From: Rhodobacteraceae bacterium MED-G08
GTDB taxonomy: Bacteria; Pseudomonadota; Alphaproteobacteria; Rhodobacterales; Rhodobacteraceae
Length of the DNA stretch: 64,000 bases
Direction: 5' to 3'
Assembly (NCBI GenBank): GCA_002457055.1
Contig: NTKT01000001.1
Span: 124,001-188,000, forward strand
Notes under the pieces: model-generated
The model's input: only the letters and a program-made list of their open reading frames with translations
Database searches by the model: none
Told to the model about the DNA's origin: nothing
Part shown: positions 57,074 to 64,000 of the stretch, one piece after another
How positions within the stretch are numbered: position 1 is the first letter of the stretch
How the letters are laid out: every line of letters starts with the position of its first letter
Made by a program: the position numbers and the translations under genes

Positions 57074-57090
57074 TTTAGAATCATTCTAAA
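57074..57090. promoter_or_regulatory. Irr-box (iron control element) upstream of nfuA
   Basis: TTTAGAAT-C-ATTCTAAA is a perfect 17-bp palindrome of the Irr-box type described for alphaproteobacteria. It starts directly after the usp stop and ends 3 bp before a TTGACA -35 box. Confidence 0.8.
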
Positions 57091-57093
57091 TAC

Positions 57094-57124
57094 TTGACAT
57101 TTCGCTGACTAATTGGCATATAAA
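57094..57124 (+). promoter_or_regulatory. Sigma-70 promoter of nfuA
   Basis: A perfect TTGACA (57094-57099) is followed by CATATA (spacer 17) or TATAAA (spacer 19, 57119-57124). AAAGGAA is the ribosome binding site before ATG 57148. Confidence 0.6.
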
Positions 57125-57147
57125 AGTCAGTACAAAGGAATATCGTA

Positions 57148-57708
57148 ATGTTTATCCAGACGGAATCAACACCGAACCCAGCCACATTGAAGTTCCTCCC
57201 CGGCCAAACGGTTATGGAACAAGGTACGGCTGACTTTACAAATGTGGACAGCGCCAAGTCATCTCCACTAGCGAAACGTCTATTTACTCTAGATGGAGTG
57301 ACGGGCGTTTTTTTAGGAAATGACTTTGTGACAGTAACTAAGCAAGAAAGCACTGACTGGGAACACGTTAAACCAAGTATCCTTGGTGCAATAATGGACC
57401 ATTTCCAATCTGGTGCCCCAATTATTGATGGGGAACAATCTGAAAATGTACATGCTGAACACTCAGGTGAAGACACTGAAATAGTTGGTCAAATAAAGGA
57501 ACTATTGGATAGTCGGGTACGTCCTGCAGTTGCACAAGATGGAGGAGATATTACTTTTCACGGATTCGAGCGTGGAGTCGTATATCTGCAAATGCAAGGT
57601 GCGTGCGCAGGTTGTCCTTCTTCAACAATGACCCTTAAGATGGGGATCGAGAACCTTTTAAGGCACTATATCCCAGAGGTTACTGAGGTCAGACCGGTTG
57701 GGTTATAG
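57148..57708 (+). CDS. nfuA: Fe-S cluster carrier NfuA/NifU-type
   Basis: This 186-residue protein has an N-terminal Nfu_N domain (MFIQTESTPNPATLKFLPG) and a C-terminal NifU domain with cluster cysteines C153 and C156 in GACAGCPSS. It passes Fe-S clusters to targets. Irr control is predicted by the upstream box. It overlaps tsaB by 11 nt. Confidence 0.93.
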   Translation: MFIQTESTPNPATLKFLPGQTVMEQGTADFTNVDSAKSSPLAKRLFTLDGVTGVFLGNDFVTVTKQESTDWEHVKPSILGAIMDHFQSGAPIIDGEQSENVHAEHSGEDTEIVGQIKELLDSRVRPAVAQDGGDITFHGFERGVVYLQMQGACAGCPSSTMTLKMGIENLLRHYIPEVTEVRPVGL

Positions 57709-58279
57709 ATCCAATTGTTTACTTGCAATCGATACGTCGGCCGCCCATTGCGCGGCCGCAATTTTTCTCAATGGCGAAATTTTTTCATCTGTGCGAGAAA
57801 TGAAAAAAGGACAAGCTGAAAAACTATTTGAGGTTGTCGAAGAGACCTTCAAGGCAGCAAATATAGAAAAATCACAAATCGATTTAATACTTGTTGGGAT
57901 TGGTCCAGGAAACTTCACTGGAATTCGAATAGGACTGGCCGCTGCAAAGGGTCTTGCATTATCCTTGAAAATAAAAATCGCAGGCGTAAATAGCTTTCAG
58001 GCATCTCTCTACGGACAAACCACACGCAAGATAGCCAAAATAAATGCTCCGCAAAATTCCTATTACCTTGGGGCTATTAATGGGGATTTTGAACCCAGAC
58101 TAGTAGAAGACAATCATACTCTGAATGAATTTGCAAACCGACCTGGAGGCAAAGAATTTATAGAAAATATGGCCAAGTTTGGTGCAGATATAAAATACAG
58201 CCTATCTCAGCCAGCTCCACTTTACATAAAAACACCAGATGCTCATACTCGTACTCAAAAAATTTCAATTATAAAATGA
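57698..58279 (+). CDS. tsaB: tRNA threonylcarbamoyladenosine protein TsaB
   Basis: This 193-residue protein is the scaffold partner of TsaD in t6A synthesis. LLAIDTSAAHCAAAIF and ILVGIGPGNFTGIRIGLAAAKG are typical; the length is slightly short but normal for alphaproteobacteria. It starts at TTG within nfuA. rimI overlaps its end by 4 nt. Confidence 0.9.
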   Translation: MGYRSNCLLAIDTSAAHCAAAIFLNGEIFSSVREMKKGQAEKLFEVVEETFKAANIEKSQIDLILVGIGPGNFTGIRIGLAAAKGLALSLKIKIAGVNSFQASLYGQTTRKIAKINAPQNSYYLGAINGDFEPRLVEDNHTLNEFANRPGGKEFIENMAKFGADIKYSLSQPAPLYIKTPDAHTRTQKISIIK

Positions 58280-58695
58280 CACCTGAAAAAATGTCGAAAC
58301 TGCACTCCACATCGGAGGCTAACCACCGAATATGGCATGCTCACGAATTTTCAGAGTTATTATCTTTGCCAGGAGTTATTACAGAGTTCCATGCACACGG
58401 CTTTGCTCTTGCTCGGGTTGTAGATACCGAGGCCGAACTTTTACTGATAGTTACAGAGAATATTAAACAAAACACCGGATTAGCAACAAGCTGCTTGCTG
58501 AACATTGAAAAAAAGTTAATCCAACAAGGCGCAAAAAAATTGACTTTGGAAGTTAGCGAATCAAACTCAGCTGCGATTACAGTTTACACAAAATTAAATT
58601 ATAAAGAGATCACTATACGAAAATCGTATTCGCGTGACAAGAATGGAAAATTTGAAACTGCATTAGTCATGCAAAAAGATCTACGTCCAAATTAA
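58276..58695 (+). CDS. rimI: RimI-type N-acetyltransferase
   Basis: This 139-residue GNAT protein is coupled to tsaB by an ATGA overlap, the standard tsaB-rimI arrangement. The late part LEVSESNSAAITVYTKLNYKE matches the RimI motif B, while motif A is poorly conserved (TSCLLNIEKKLIQQGAKK lacks the usual QxxGxG). Acetylation of ribosomal protein S18 is inferred from position. Confidence 0.78.
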   Translation: MTPEKMSKLHSTSEANHRIWHAHEFSELLSLPGVITEFHAHGFALARVVDTEAELLLIVTENIKQNTGLATSCLLNIEKKLIQQGAKKLTLEVSESNSAAITVYTKLNYKEITIRKSYSRDKNGKFETALVMQKDLRPN

Positions 58696-58825
58696 TCTAA
58701 TATTTACAATTTTAGGTCTAACAAATGAGATTATTTGGTTGACCATCAGCGAGAATCTTGTCCTTATTAAGATATGATGTTGGCTAAATTTAACGGGCCA
58801 CCTTACAATTAATCGGGAGATATAT

Positions 58826-59824
58826 ATGAATATCGTTACAAAATTGTTGTCAACCGCAGTTGGTTTGACCATGAGTGCAGGCCTTGCATTAGCGGAACCT
58901 GCTATTATTTTTGATCTTGGGGGTAAATTTGATAAATCATTTAATGAGTCTGCTTTCACGGGAGCTCAGCGATGGGCAGATGAAACCGGTGGGTCATTCA
59001 GAGAAATAGAGCTTCAAAATGAAGCCCAACGAGAACAAGCGCTTCGCAGATTTGCAGAAGCTGGCGCTAACCCTATTGTAATGGCTGGGTTTGCATTTGC
59101 TGACTCCTTAGGAAAGGTTGCACCAGATTATCCTGACACAAAGTTCGCTGTGATTGACGTAAATTGGCTAAGCCTACCAAACGTAAGAGGCATCGGCTTC
59201 AATGAGCATGAAGGATCCTACCTAGTTGGTATGCTGGCAGCTCAAGCGTCAAAGACAGGCACGGTTGGTTTTGTTGGGGGCATGGATATACCTCTTATAA
59301 GGCGTTTTGGATGTGGCTATGCTCAAGGCGTTAAAGCAGTTAATCCAAACGCAACAATTATAGCGAACATGACCGGCACAACTCCTGCGGCATGGAATGA
59401 TCCAGTTAAGGGCTCTGAGCTTACCAAAGCTCAAATTAGCCAAGGGGCCGATGTGGTGTATGCAGCAGCAGGAGGAACTGGTGTAGGTGTTCTTCAAACA
59501 GCAGCCGATGAGGGGATTTTATCTATCGGCGTAGATGCGAACCAAAACTATCTGCACCCAGGCCAGGTCCTAACGTCAATGCTCAAGCGCGTAGACAATG
59601 CTGTTTATGAGGCGTTCTCAGCCGGGGAAAATTTGGAGACTGGTAATTTTCAGATGGGTATAGCAAATGGTGGAGTTGGTTATGCACTTGATGAACATAA
59701 TGCTTCTCTGGTATCTTCTGAAATGAAAGCTGCTGTTGACACTGCAGCATCTTCAATCGCCAATGGATCAATGTCAGTACATAACTATACTGATGACGAA
59801 ACCTGCCCAGCAGTTTCATTTTAA
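58826..59824 (+). CDS. BMP-family nucleoside-binding protein of an ABC transporter
   Basis: This 332-residue PnrA/Bmp-type binding protein has a cleavable signal peptide (LLSTAVGLTMSAGLALAEPA) and no lipobox. IIFDLGGKFDKSFNESAFTGA and VGFVGGMDIPLIRRFGCGY are the family signatures. The neighbouring ATPase and two permeases are of the purine-nucleoside (Nup/Yuf) type. A terminator-like hairpin separates it from the ATPase gene. Confidence 0.86.
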   Translation: MNIVTKLLSTAVGLTMSAGLALAEPAIIFDLGGKFDKSFNESAFTGAQRWADETGGSFREIELQNEAQREQALRRFAEAGANPIVMAGFAFADSLGKVAPDYPDTKFAVIDVNWLSLPNVRGIGFNEHEGSYLVGMLAAQASKTGTVGFVGGMDIPLIRRFGCGYAQGVKAVNPNATIIANMTGTTPAAWNDPVKGSELTKAQISQGADVVYAAAGGTGVGVLQTAADEGILSIGVDANQNYLHPGQVLTSMLKRVDNAVYEAFSAGENLETGNFQMGIANGGVGYALDEHNASLVSSEMKAAVDTAASSIANGSMSVHNYTDDETCPAVSF

Positions 59825-59844
59825 TTAGTCATTAGTCGAAGAAA

Positions 59845-59873
59845 AAAAACCGCACTTATTCAGTGCGGTTTTT
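59845..59873 (+). terminator. Intrinsic terminator/attenuator after the BMP gene
   Basis: AAAAACCGCACT and AGTGCGGTTTTT form a 12-bp stem with a 5-nt loop, ending in Ts. It lies 21 bp after the BMP stop and 20 bp before the ATPase start, so it should keep the binding protein at higher levels than the membrane subunits. Confidence 0.75.
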
Positions 59874-59892
59874 ATATTATATTGAGAAATAA

Positions 59893-61434
59893 ATGACGAT
59901 AAAACCAGCAATCGAACTTAGAGGGATTTCTAAATCCTTTGGGCCGGTTGAAGCCAATAAAGATATAACCATCCGTGTGATGCCTGGAACAATTCACGGC
60001 ATTATTGGAGAAAATGGCGCTGGCAAGTCAACTTTGATGTCTATCTTGTATGGGTTCTACAGGGCTGATTCCGGAGAAATTTTTGTAGATGGCAAAAAAA
60101 TTTCGATACCAGATAGTCAAGCCGCTATCGGTGTAGGGATTGGAATGGTTTTTCAACATTTTAAACTTGTTGAGAATTTTACAGTTCTAGAAAATATCGT
60201 CCTAGGTGCAGAAAGTGGAGCCCTACTGTCACCATCCTTAAATAAAGCAAGAGCAGAACTTGCTGCCTTAGCGTCAGAGTATGAATTAAATGTCGATCCT
60301 GATTCAATTATTGAAGATATCGGCGTGGGAATGCAACAAAGGATTGAAATACTTAAAGCACTATATCGCAAAGCAAATATTTTAATTTTAGATGAACCCA
60401 CCGGGGTTTTGACTCCAGCCGAGGCGGATCAACTCTTCAGGATACTCAAAAGACTTCGTGAGGAAGGAAAAACCATTATTTTAATTACTCATAAACTTCG
60501 TGAGATTATGGATATCACTGATACCGTGAGTGTAATGCGCCAAGGTGAAATGACCGCGACATTGGAAACTAATGAGACTAGTCCAGAAAATTTAGCGGAG
60601 CTAATGGTAGGCCGAAAAGTTTTACTTCGTGTTGATAAAACCCCAGCCAAGCCCAAAAACCCCGTGCTGGAAATTGAAGACCTAAATATGTTTGATGATT
60701 TTGGTGTTCAGAGGTTAAAGAACGTCAATCTCTCTGTTAGAGCCGGTGAAATTCTAGGAATTGCTGGTGTTGCAGGCAATGGTCAATCGGAACTGCTAGA
60801 GGTGCTAGGCGGTTACCAGAAGGCGGATGGGACTGTAAAGGTTAAAGGATCAGAAATTGACTTGACGACGAGTGTAAATGGAGATGGTCAAGCAAGACGA
60901 GCCCAAGGAATTGCGCATGTTCCCGAGGACAGACAACGCGAAGGTCTGATAATGGACTTCATGGCATGGGAAAATTCGGTTTTTGGTTATCATCGGGAGA
61001 AATCCAATCAAGCAAATAGATTTTTTATGGATAATAATGCCATTCGAAGGGAAACAGAGGGTAAAATGCATCGGTTTGACGTCCGACCCCCTAACCCAAA
61101 ATTAACAGCCAAAAATTTTTCAGGAGGAAATCAACAGAAAATAGTATTGGCGCGCGAGATAGAACGAGATCCTGACTTACTACTGGTAGGACAACCAACA
61201 AGAGGAGTTGATATTGGGGCTATTGAGTTTATACACCAACAAATTGTTGCCCTTCGAGACCGAGGAAAAGCAATTTTGTTAATATCGGTTGAATTGGATG
61301 AAATTCTATCTTTATCTGATAAAATTGCCGTCATGTTTGATGGTAAAATTATGGGAGAAAGACTCCCATCTGAAACAAATGAAAAGGAACTTGGATTGCT
61401 CATGGCCGGTGTCGCGGAACAAGTGGCACAATGA
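59893..61434 (+). CDS. Double-domain ABC ATPase, nucleoside importer type
   Basis: This 513-residue protein has two nucleotide-binding domains. The first has Walker A GENGAGKST (about 38-46); its signature is degenerate (VGMQQRIEILKAL). The second has GVAGNGQSE and FSGGNQQKIVLAREI. This asymmetry is typical of the rbsA/mglA-like ATPases paired with BMP binding proteins. Confidence 0.87.
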   Translation: MTIKPAIELRGISKSFGPVEANKDITIRVMPGTIHGIIGENGAGKSTLMSILYGFYRADSGEIFVDGKKISIPDSQAAIGVGIGMVFQHFKLVENFTVLENIVLGAESGALLSPSLNKARAELAALASEYELNVDPDSIIEDIGVGMQQRIEILKALYRKANILILDEPTGVLTPAEADQLFRILKRLREEGKTIILITHKLREIMDITDTVSVMRQGEMTATLETNETSPENLAELMVGRKVLLRVDKTPAKPKNPVLEIEDLNMFDDFGVQRLKNVNLSVRAGEILGIAGVAGNGQSELLEVLGGYQKADGTVKVKGSEIDLTTSVNGDGQARRAQGIAHVPEDRQREGLIMDFMAWENSVFGYHREKSNQANRFFMDNNAIRRETEGKMHRFDVRPPNPKLTAKNFSGGNQQKIVLAREIERDPDLLLVGQPTRGVDIGAIEFIHQQIVALRDRGKAILLISVELDEILSLSDKIAVMFDGKIMGERLPSETNEKELGLLMAGVAEQVAQ

Positions 61435-61472
61435 CCAGAAAAAAACAGCCTAATTTATAATGGAGCGCATGA

Positions 61473-62570
61473 ATGGATGTAATGCCAAAATGGGTTGATA
61501 TTATTGTTGTCCCATTATTCTCTTTATTTTTAGCAGCTGCTTTATCAGCATTGCTCATACTAGCTATTGGTGAAAGCCCAATAGCAGCACTAAACCTAAT
61601 GATAGAGGGTACACTATTTCGGTCAGCAGGTTGGGGCTACATGCTATATTACACGACAAATTTTATTTTTACCGGTCTGGCAGTATCAGTAGCATTTCAT
61701 GCTGCTCTTTTTAATATCGGGGGCGAGGGACAAGCCATGATAGGAGGCTTAGGAGTAGCCCTAGTTTGTTTATTTATTCCATGGCCACACTGGACATTAG
61801 CAATCGTCGGGGCTTCAATTGGTGCCGCTCTTTTTGGAATGATTTGGGCTGGCCTGCCTGCTTACCTTCAAGCCAAAAGAGGAAGTCATATCGTTATTAC
61901 CACGATTATGTTTAATTTTATCGCTGCTGGGGTGCTTAATTTTTTCCTAGTAGATGTTTTGAAACCTGCAGGCAGTATGGATCCGGCATCAGCAAATTTT
62001 CCAGCTAGTACTCACCTCCCTACCTTTCAAGATATTGCAGGTATAATTGGCTTTGAAAAGGCGTTCAGGTCGGCACCGGCTAACGTTAGTTTTTTCATTG
62101 CACTTTTTGCCTGTCTCGCAACTTGGTATCTGATTTGGCGCACCCCGTTAGGCTACGAAATACGAGCTTTGGGAAAGTCTGGACCTGCTGCTCGCTACGC
62201 AGGCGTCAGGCCAGTAAAAATTATAATGATAGCTATGATGATCTCAGGGGCACTCTGTGGAATGATGGCGATAAATACCACGCAAGGAGAAAGTGAACGG
62301 CTAATCTTGAACTTTACCGAAGGAGCAGGCTTCATTGGCATTGCAGTTGCGCTCATGGGGCGTAGTCACCCAGTAGGAGTTTTATTAGCCGCTTTGTTGT
62401 TTGGTTTTCTCTACCAGGGCGGTGCAGAACTGGCGCTATGGACTAAAATTCCACGTGAGTTGATAGTAGTTATTCAAGCATTAGTAATATTATTCACAGG
62501 GGCGCTAAGTTTAATGGTAAGGGCTCCTTTGGAAAGATTTTTTATTTCGATACAAAGGGCTAGAGTATGA
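61473..62570 (+). CDS. ABC transporter permease of the BMP/nucleoside system
   Basis: This 365-residue permease has about nine hydrophobic segments. LFNIGGEGQAMIGGLGVAL and the ATPase-docking region IRALGKSGPAARYAGVRPVK are the family marks. GGAG precedes the ATG by 7 nt. It overlaps the next gene by 4 nt. Confidence 0.86.
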   Translation: MDVMPKWVDIIVVPLFSLFLAAALSALLILAIGESPIAALNLMIEGTLFRSAGWGYMLYYTTNFIFTGLAVSVAFHAALFNIGGEGQAMIGGLGVALVCLFIPWPHWTLAIVGASIGAALFGMIWAGLPAYLQAKRGSHIVITTIMFNFIAAGVLNFFLVDVLKPAGSMDPASANFPASTHLPTFQDIAGIIGFEKAFRSAPANVSFFIALFACLATWYLIWRTPLGYEIRALGKSGPAARYAGVRPVKIIMIAMMISGALCGMMAINTTQGESERLILNFTEGAGFIGIAVALMGRSHPVGVLLAALLFGFLYQGGAELALWTKIPRELIVVIQALVILFTGALSLMVRAPLERFFISIQRARV

Positions 62571-63709
62571 TTGATTTTTTAACTCTGCTCCAAGTATTGG
62601 ATAGCTCACTACGCTTGGCAACGCCGCTATTATTAGTTTGCCTCGCTGGACTATTTTCAGAGCGAGCTGGAATTTTTGATATTGGTCTGGAGGGCAAGCT
62701 TCTCGCTGCCGCATTCGTATCCGCTGCCTTTGCTGCAATTACCGGATCAGTTTGGATGGGTCTATTGGCCGGCATATTCGCATCAATCCTATTGTCGCTT
62801 CTTCATGGCTTAGCCTCAATAACACTTCGCGGTGATCAAATTATCTCGGGGGTTGCTATAAATTTTCTGGCAGCTGGCCTGACGGTAGTCGCCGCACAGG
62901 ATTTATTTGGGCAAGGAGGTAGAACACCTCCACTCAAATCTGGTGGGCGTTTCGAGCCTTTGAGTTTTCCTTGGGCCAGTTCATCGAAAGAAATGAGCGA
63001 AGCAGGTCCGCTTATGCAACTTTATTCTGAACTTTTATCCGGACACTCTCTTTTAGTTTACGTTGCACTTTTAACAGTTCCTCTTTCTTGGTTTGTTTTA
63101 TACAAAACGAGATTCGGACTGCGTTTGCGAGCGGTGGGAGAAAATCCAGCAGCAGTCGACACGGCAGGTATTTCTGTTGTTGGGCTGCGCTACGCTGCAG
63201 TTGTTATTGGCGGCATTTTATGTGGTATTGCAGGAGCCTATATCGCAACTTCCCTTCAGGCAAATTTTACAAAAGACATGTCTGCAGGACGCGGTTTTAT
63301 AGCTTTAGCGGCTCTAATTTTTGCAAAATGGCGTCCTTGGTACGCTCTTGCAGCATGTTTACTCTTTGGCTTCTTCTTCGCAGTCGACAATCGATTTCAA
63401 AATATACTACTACCAGCCTGGAGCCTTAGTTGTATCTTGGGTGTAATCTCAATTGCACTGCTAAGTTACGTTTGGAGAAAAGATTATTTAGACAAAGTGG
63501 TTCTTGGAGGATTGGCTCTGGGAGTTGCAGTAATTGCATTTATGGTGGTTAATTCAGTTTGGACCACCGGTATAACTAGCCAAGTGAAAATCCCCGTTGT
63601 TTTCATACAATCACTCCCTTACGTTTTAACCGTAGTCGTTTTGGCAGGTTTTGTGGGTCGCGCAATACCACCAAAAGCAGGCGGGCAACCATACGTTAAA
63701 GAACGTTAG
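62567..63709 (+). CDS. Second ABC transporter permease of the BMP/nucleoside system
   Basis: This 380-residue permease has GIFDIGLEGKLLAAAFVSA and the docking loop GLRLRAVGENPAAVDTAGI. It completes the four-gene importer. In related marine bacteria this cassette neighbours xanthine/guanine degradation genes; those would lie beyond the window. Confidence 0.86.
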   Translation: MIDFLTLLQVLDSSLRLATPLLLVCLAGLFSERAGIFDIGLEGKLLAAAFVSAAFAAITGSVWMGLLAGIFASILLSLLHGLASITLRGDQIISGVAINFLAAGLTVVAAQDLFGQGGRTPPLKSGGRFEPLSFPWASSSKEMSEAGPLMQLYSELLSGHSLLVYVALLTVPLSWFVLYKTRFGLRLRAVGENPAAVDTAGISVVGLRYAAVVIGGILCGIAGAYIATSLQANFTKDMSAGRGFIALAALIFAKWRPWYALAACLLFGFFFAVDNRFQNILLPAWSLSCILGVISIALLSYVWRKDYLDKVVLGGLALGVAVIAFMVVNSVWTTGITSQVKIPVVFIQSLPYVLTVVVLAGFVGRAIPPKAGGQPYVKER

Positions 63710-63796
63710 AGCCAATATAACAACACCTTTATATCCAGTTTAATCTTGGCCGCTCTCACTATTGATTTATGTACAATCATTAAGCTAAGTGGAACA

Positions 63797-64000
63797 ATGC
63801 AAATCTACTTACCGATAGCCGAAGTTTCAGTTAACGCCTTTTTACTCCTTGGTCTTGGTGGATTTGTGGGTATTCTTTCCGGAATGTTTGGTGTTGGTGG
63901 AGGTTTTTTAATGACACCTCTTCTTTTCTTTATCGGCATTCCGCCAGCCGTAGCCGTGGCGACTGAAGCGAACCAAATAGTGGCGTCATCTTTTTCCGGG
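63797..64000 (+). CDS. TSUP (TauE/SafE) family permease, N-terminal part
   Basis: The ATG at 63797 opens a frame that runs off the window (68 codons seen). It contains the TSUP first-helix motif GLGGFVGILSGMFGVGGGFL and TPLLFFIGIPPAVAVATE. The family moves sulfite, sulfonates or other small anions. It lies 87 bp after the nucleoside permease. Confidence 0.85.
   Translation, partial: MQIYLPIAEVSVNAFLLLGLGGFVGILSGMFGVGGGFLMTPLLFFIGIPPAVAVATEANQIVASSFSG

Overview
The window looks like a chromosomal segment of a low-GC marine alphaproteobacterium of the Rhodobacteraceae/Roseobacter kind. This is inferred from family signatures and gene order. The evidence is an RpoHII-type heat-shock sigma factor, an Hsp20-DUF1150 pair, a perfect CIRCE on groESL, an Irr-box, and the order glnD-murJ-trpS-usp-nfuA-tsaB-rimI. 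Hand-counted core lines are about 35-40 % GC. Coding density is high and start/stop overlaps are common.

Layout, 0-8.5 kb. After an acetylpolyamine amidohydrolase and a cupin comes an accessory segment. It holds a complete ugp-type ABC transporter (ugpC-A-E-B) and a GpdQ-like metallophosphoesterase. These genes are visibly more GC-rich than the rest (a hand-counted line is 55 % GC). A tandem array of PhoB-type 11-bp units lies in front of the operon, which marks it as phosphate-starvation regulated. The segment ends with a DUF1127 gene, a candidate RpoH-dependent small RNA, decayed coding fragments and a tRNA-Leu(UAA). Two 78-bp direct repeats, 64 of 78 positions identical, bracket it, so it looks like an acquired phosphate-scavenging island beside a tRNA gene.

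8.6-39.6 kb. First come a branched-chain-amino-acid-type ABC transporter, a rhomboid protease, an inositol-phosphatase-family enzyme, a PCu(A)C copper chaperone, L28 and meaB. Then come hrpB, truA, argD-argF, a SulP transporter, apt-tdk, the ybjN-proC-csaA-dehydrogenase operon, ubiK, a MidA-like methyltransferase with pgeF, an Lrp regulator diverging from trxB, PhzF, hsp20-DUF1150 and purEK.

39.6-64 kb. This part carries groESL with CIRCE, the operon coaBC-dut-moeB-M3 peptidase, rpoHII under a sigma-E-type promoter, gshB, rsmI and an LpoA-like lipoprotein. glnD, murJ, trpS, a universal stress protein, nfuA behind a perfect Irr-box, tsaB and rimI follow. A BMP-family purine-nucleoside-type ABC transporter and the start of a TSUP permease end the window. 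Three regulatory themes can be read directly: phosphate (PhoB), heat and oxidative stress (RpoHII, HrcA, RpoH), and iron (Irr). No CRISPR array, prophage, rRNA or intact insertion sequence was seen.
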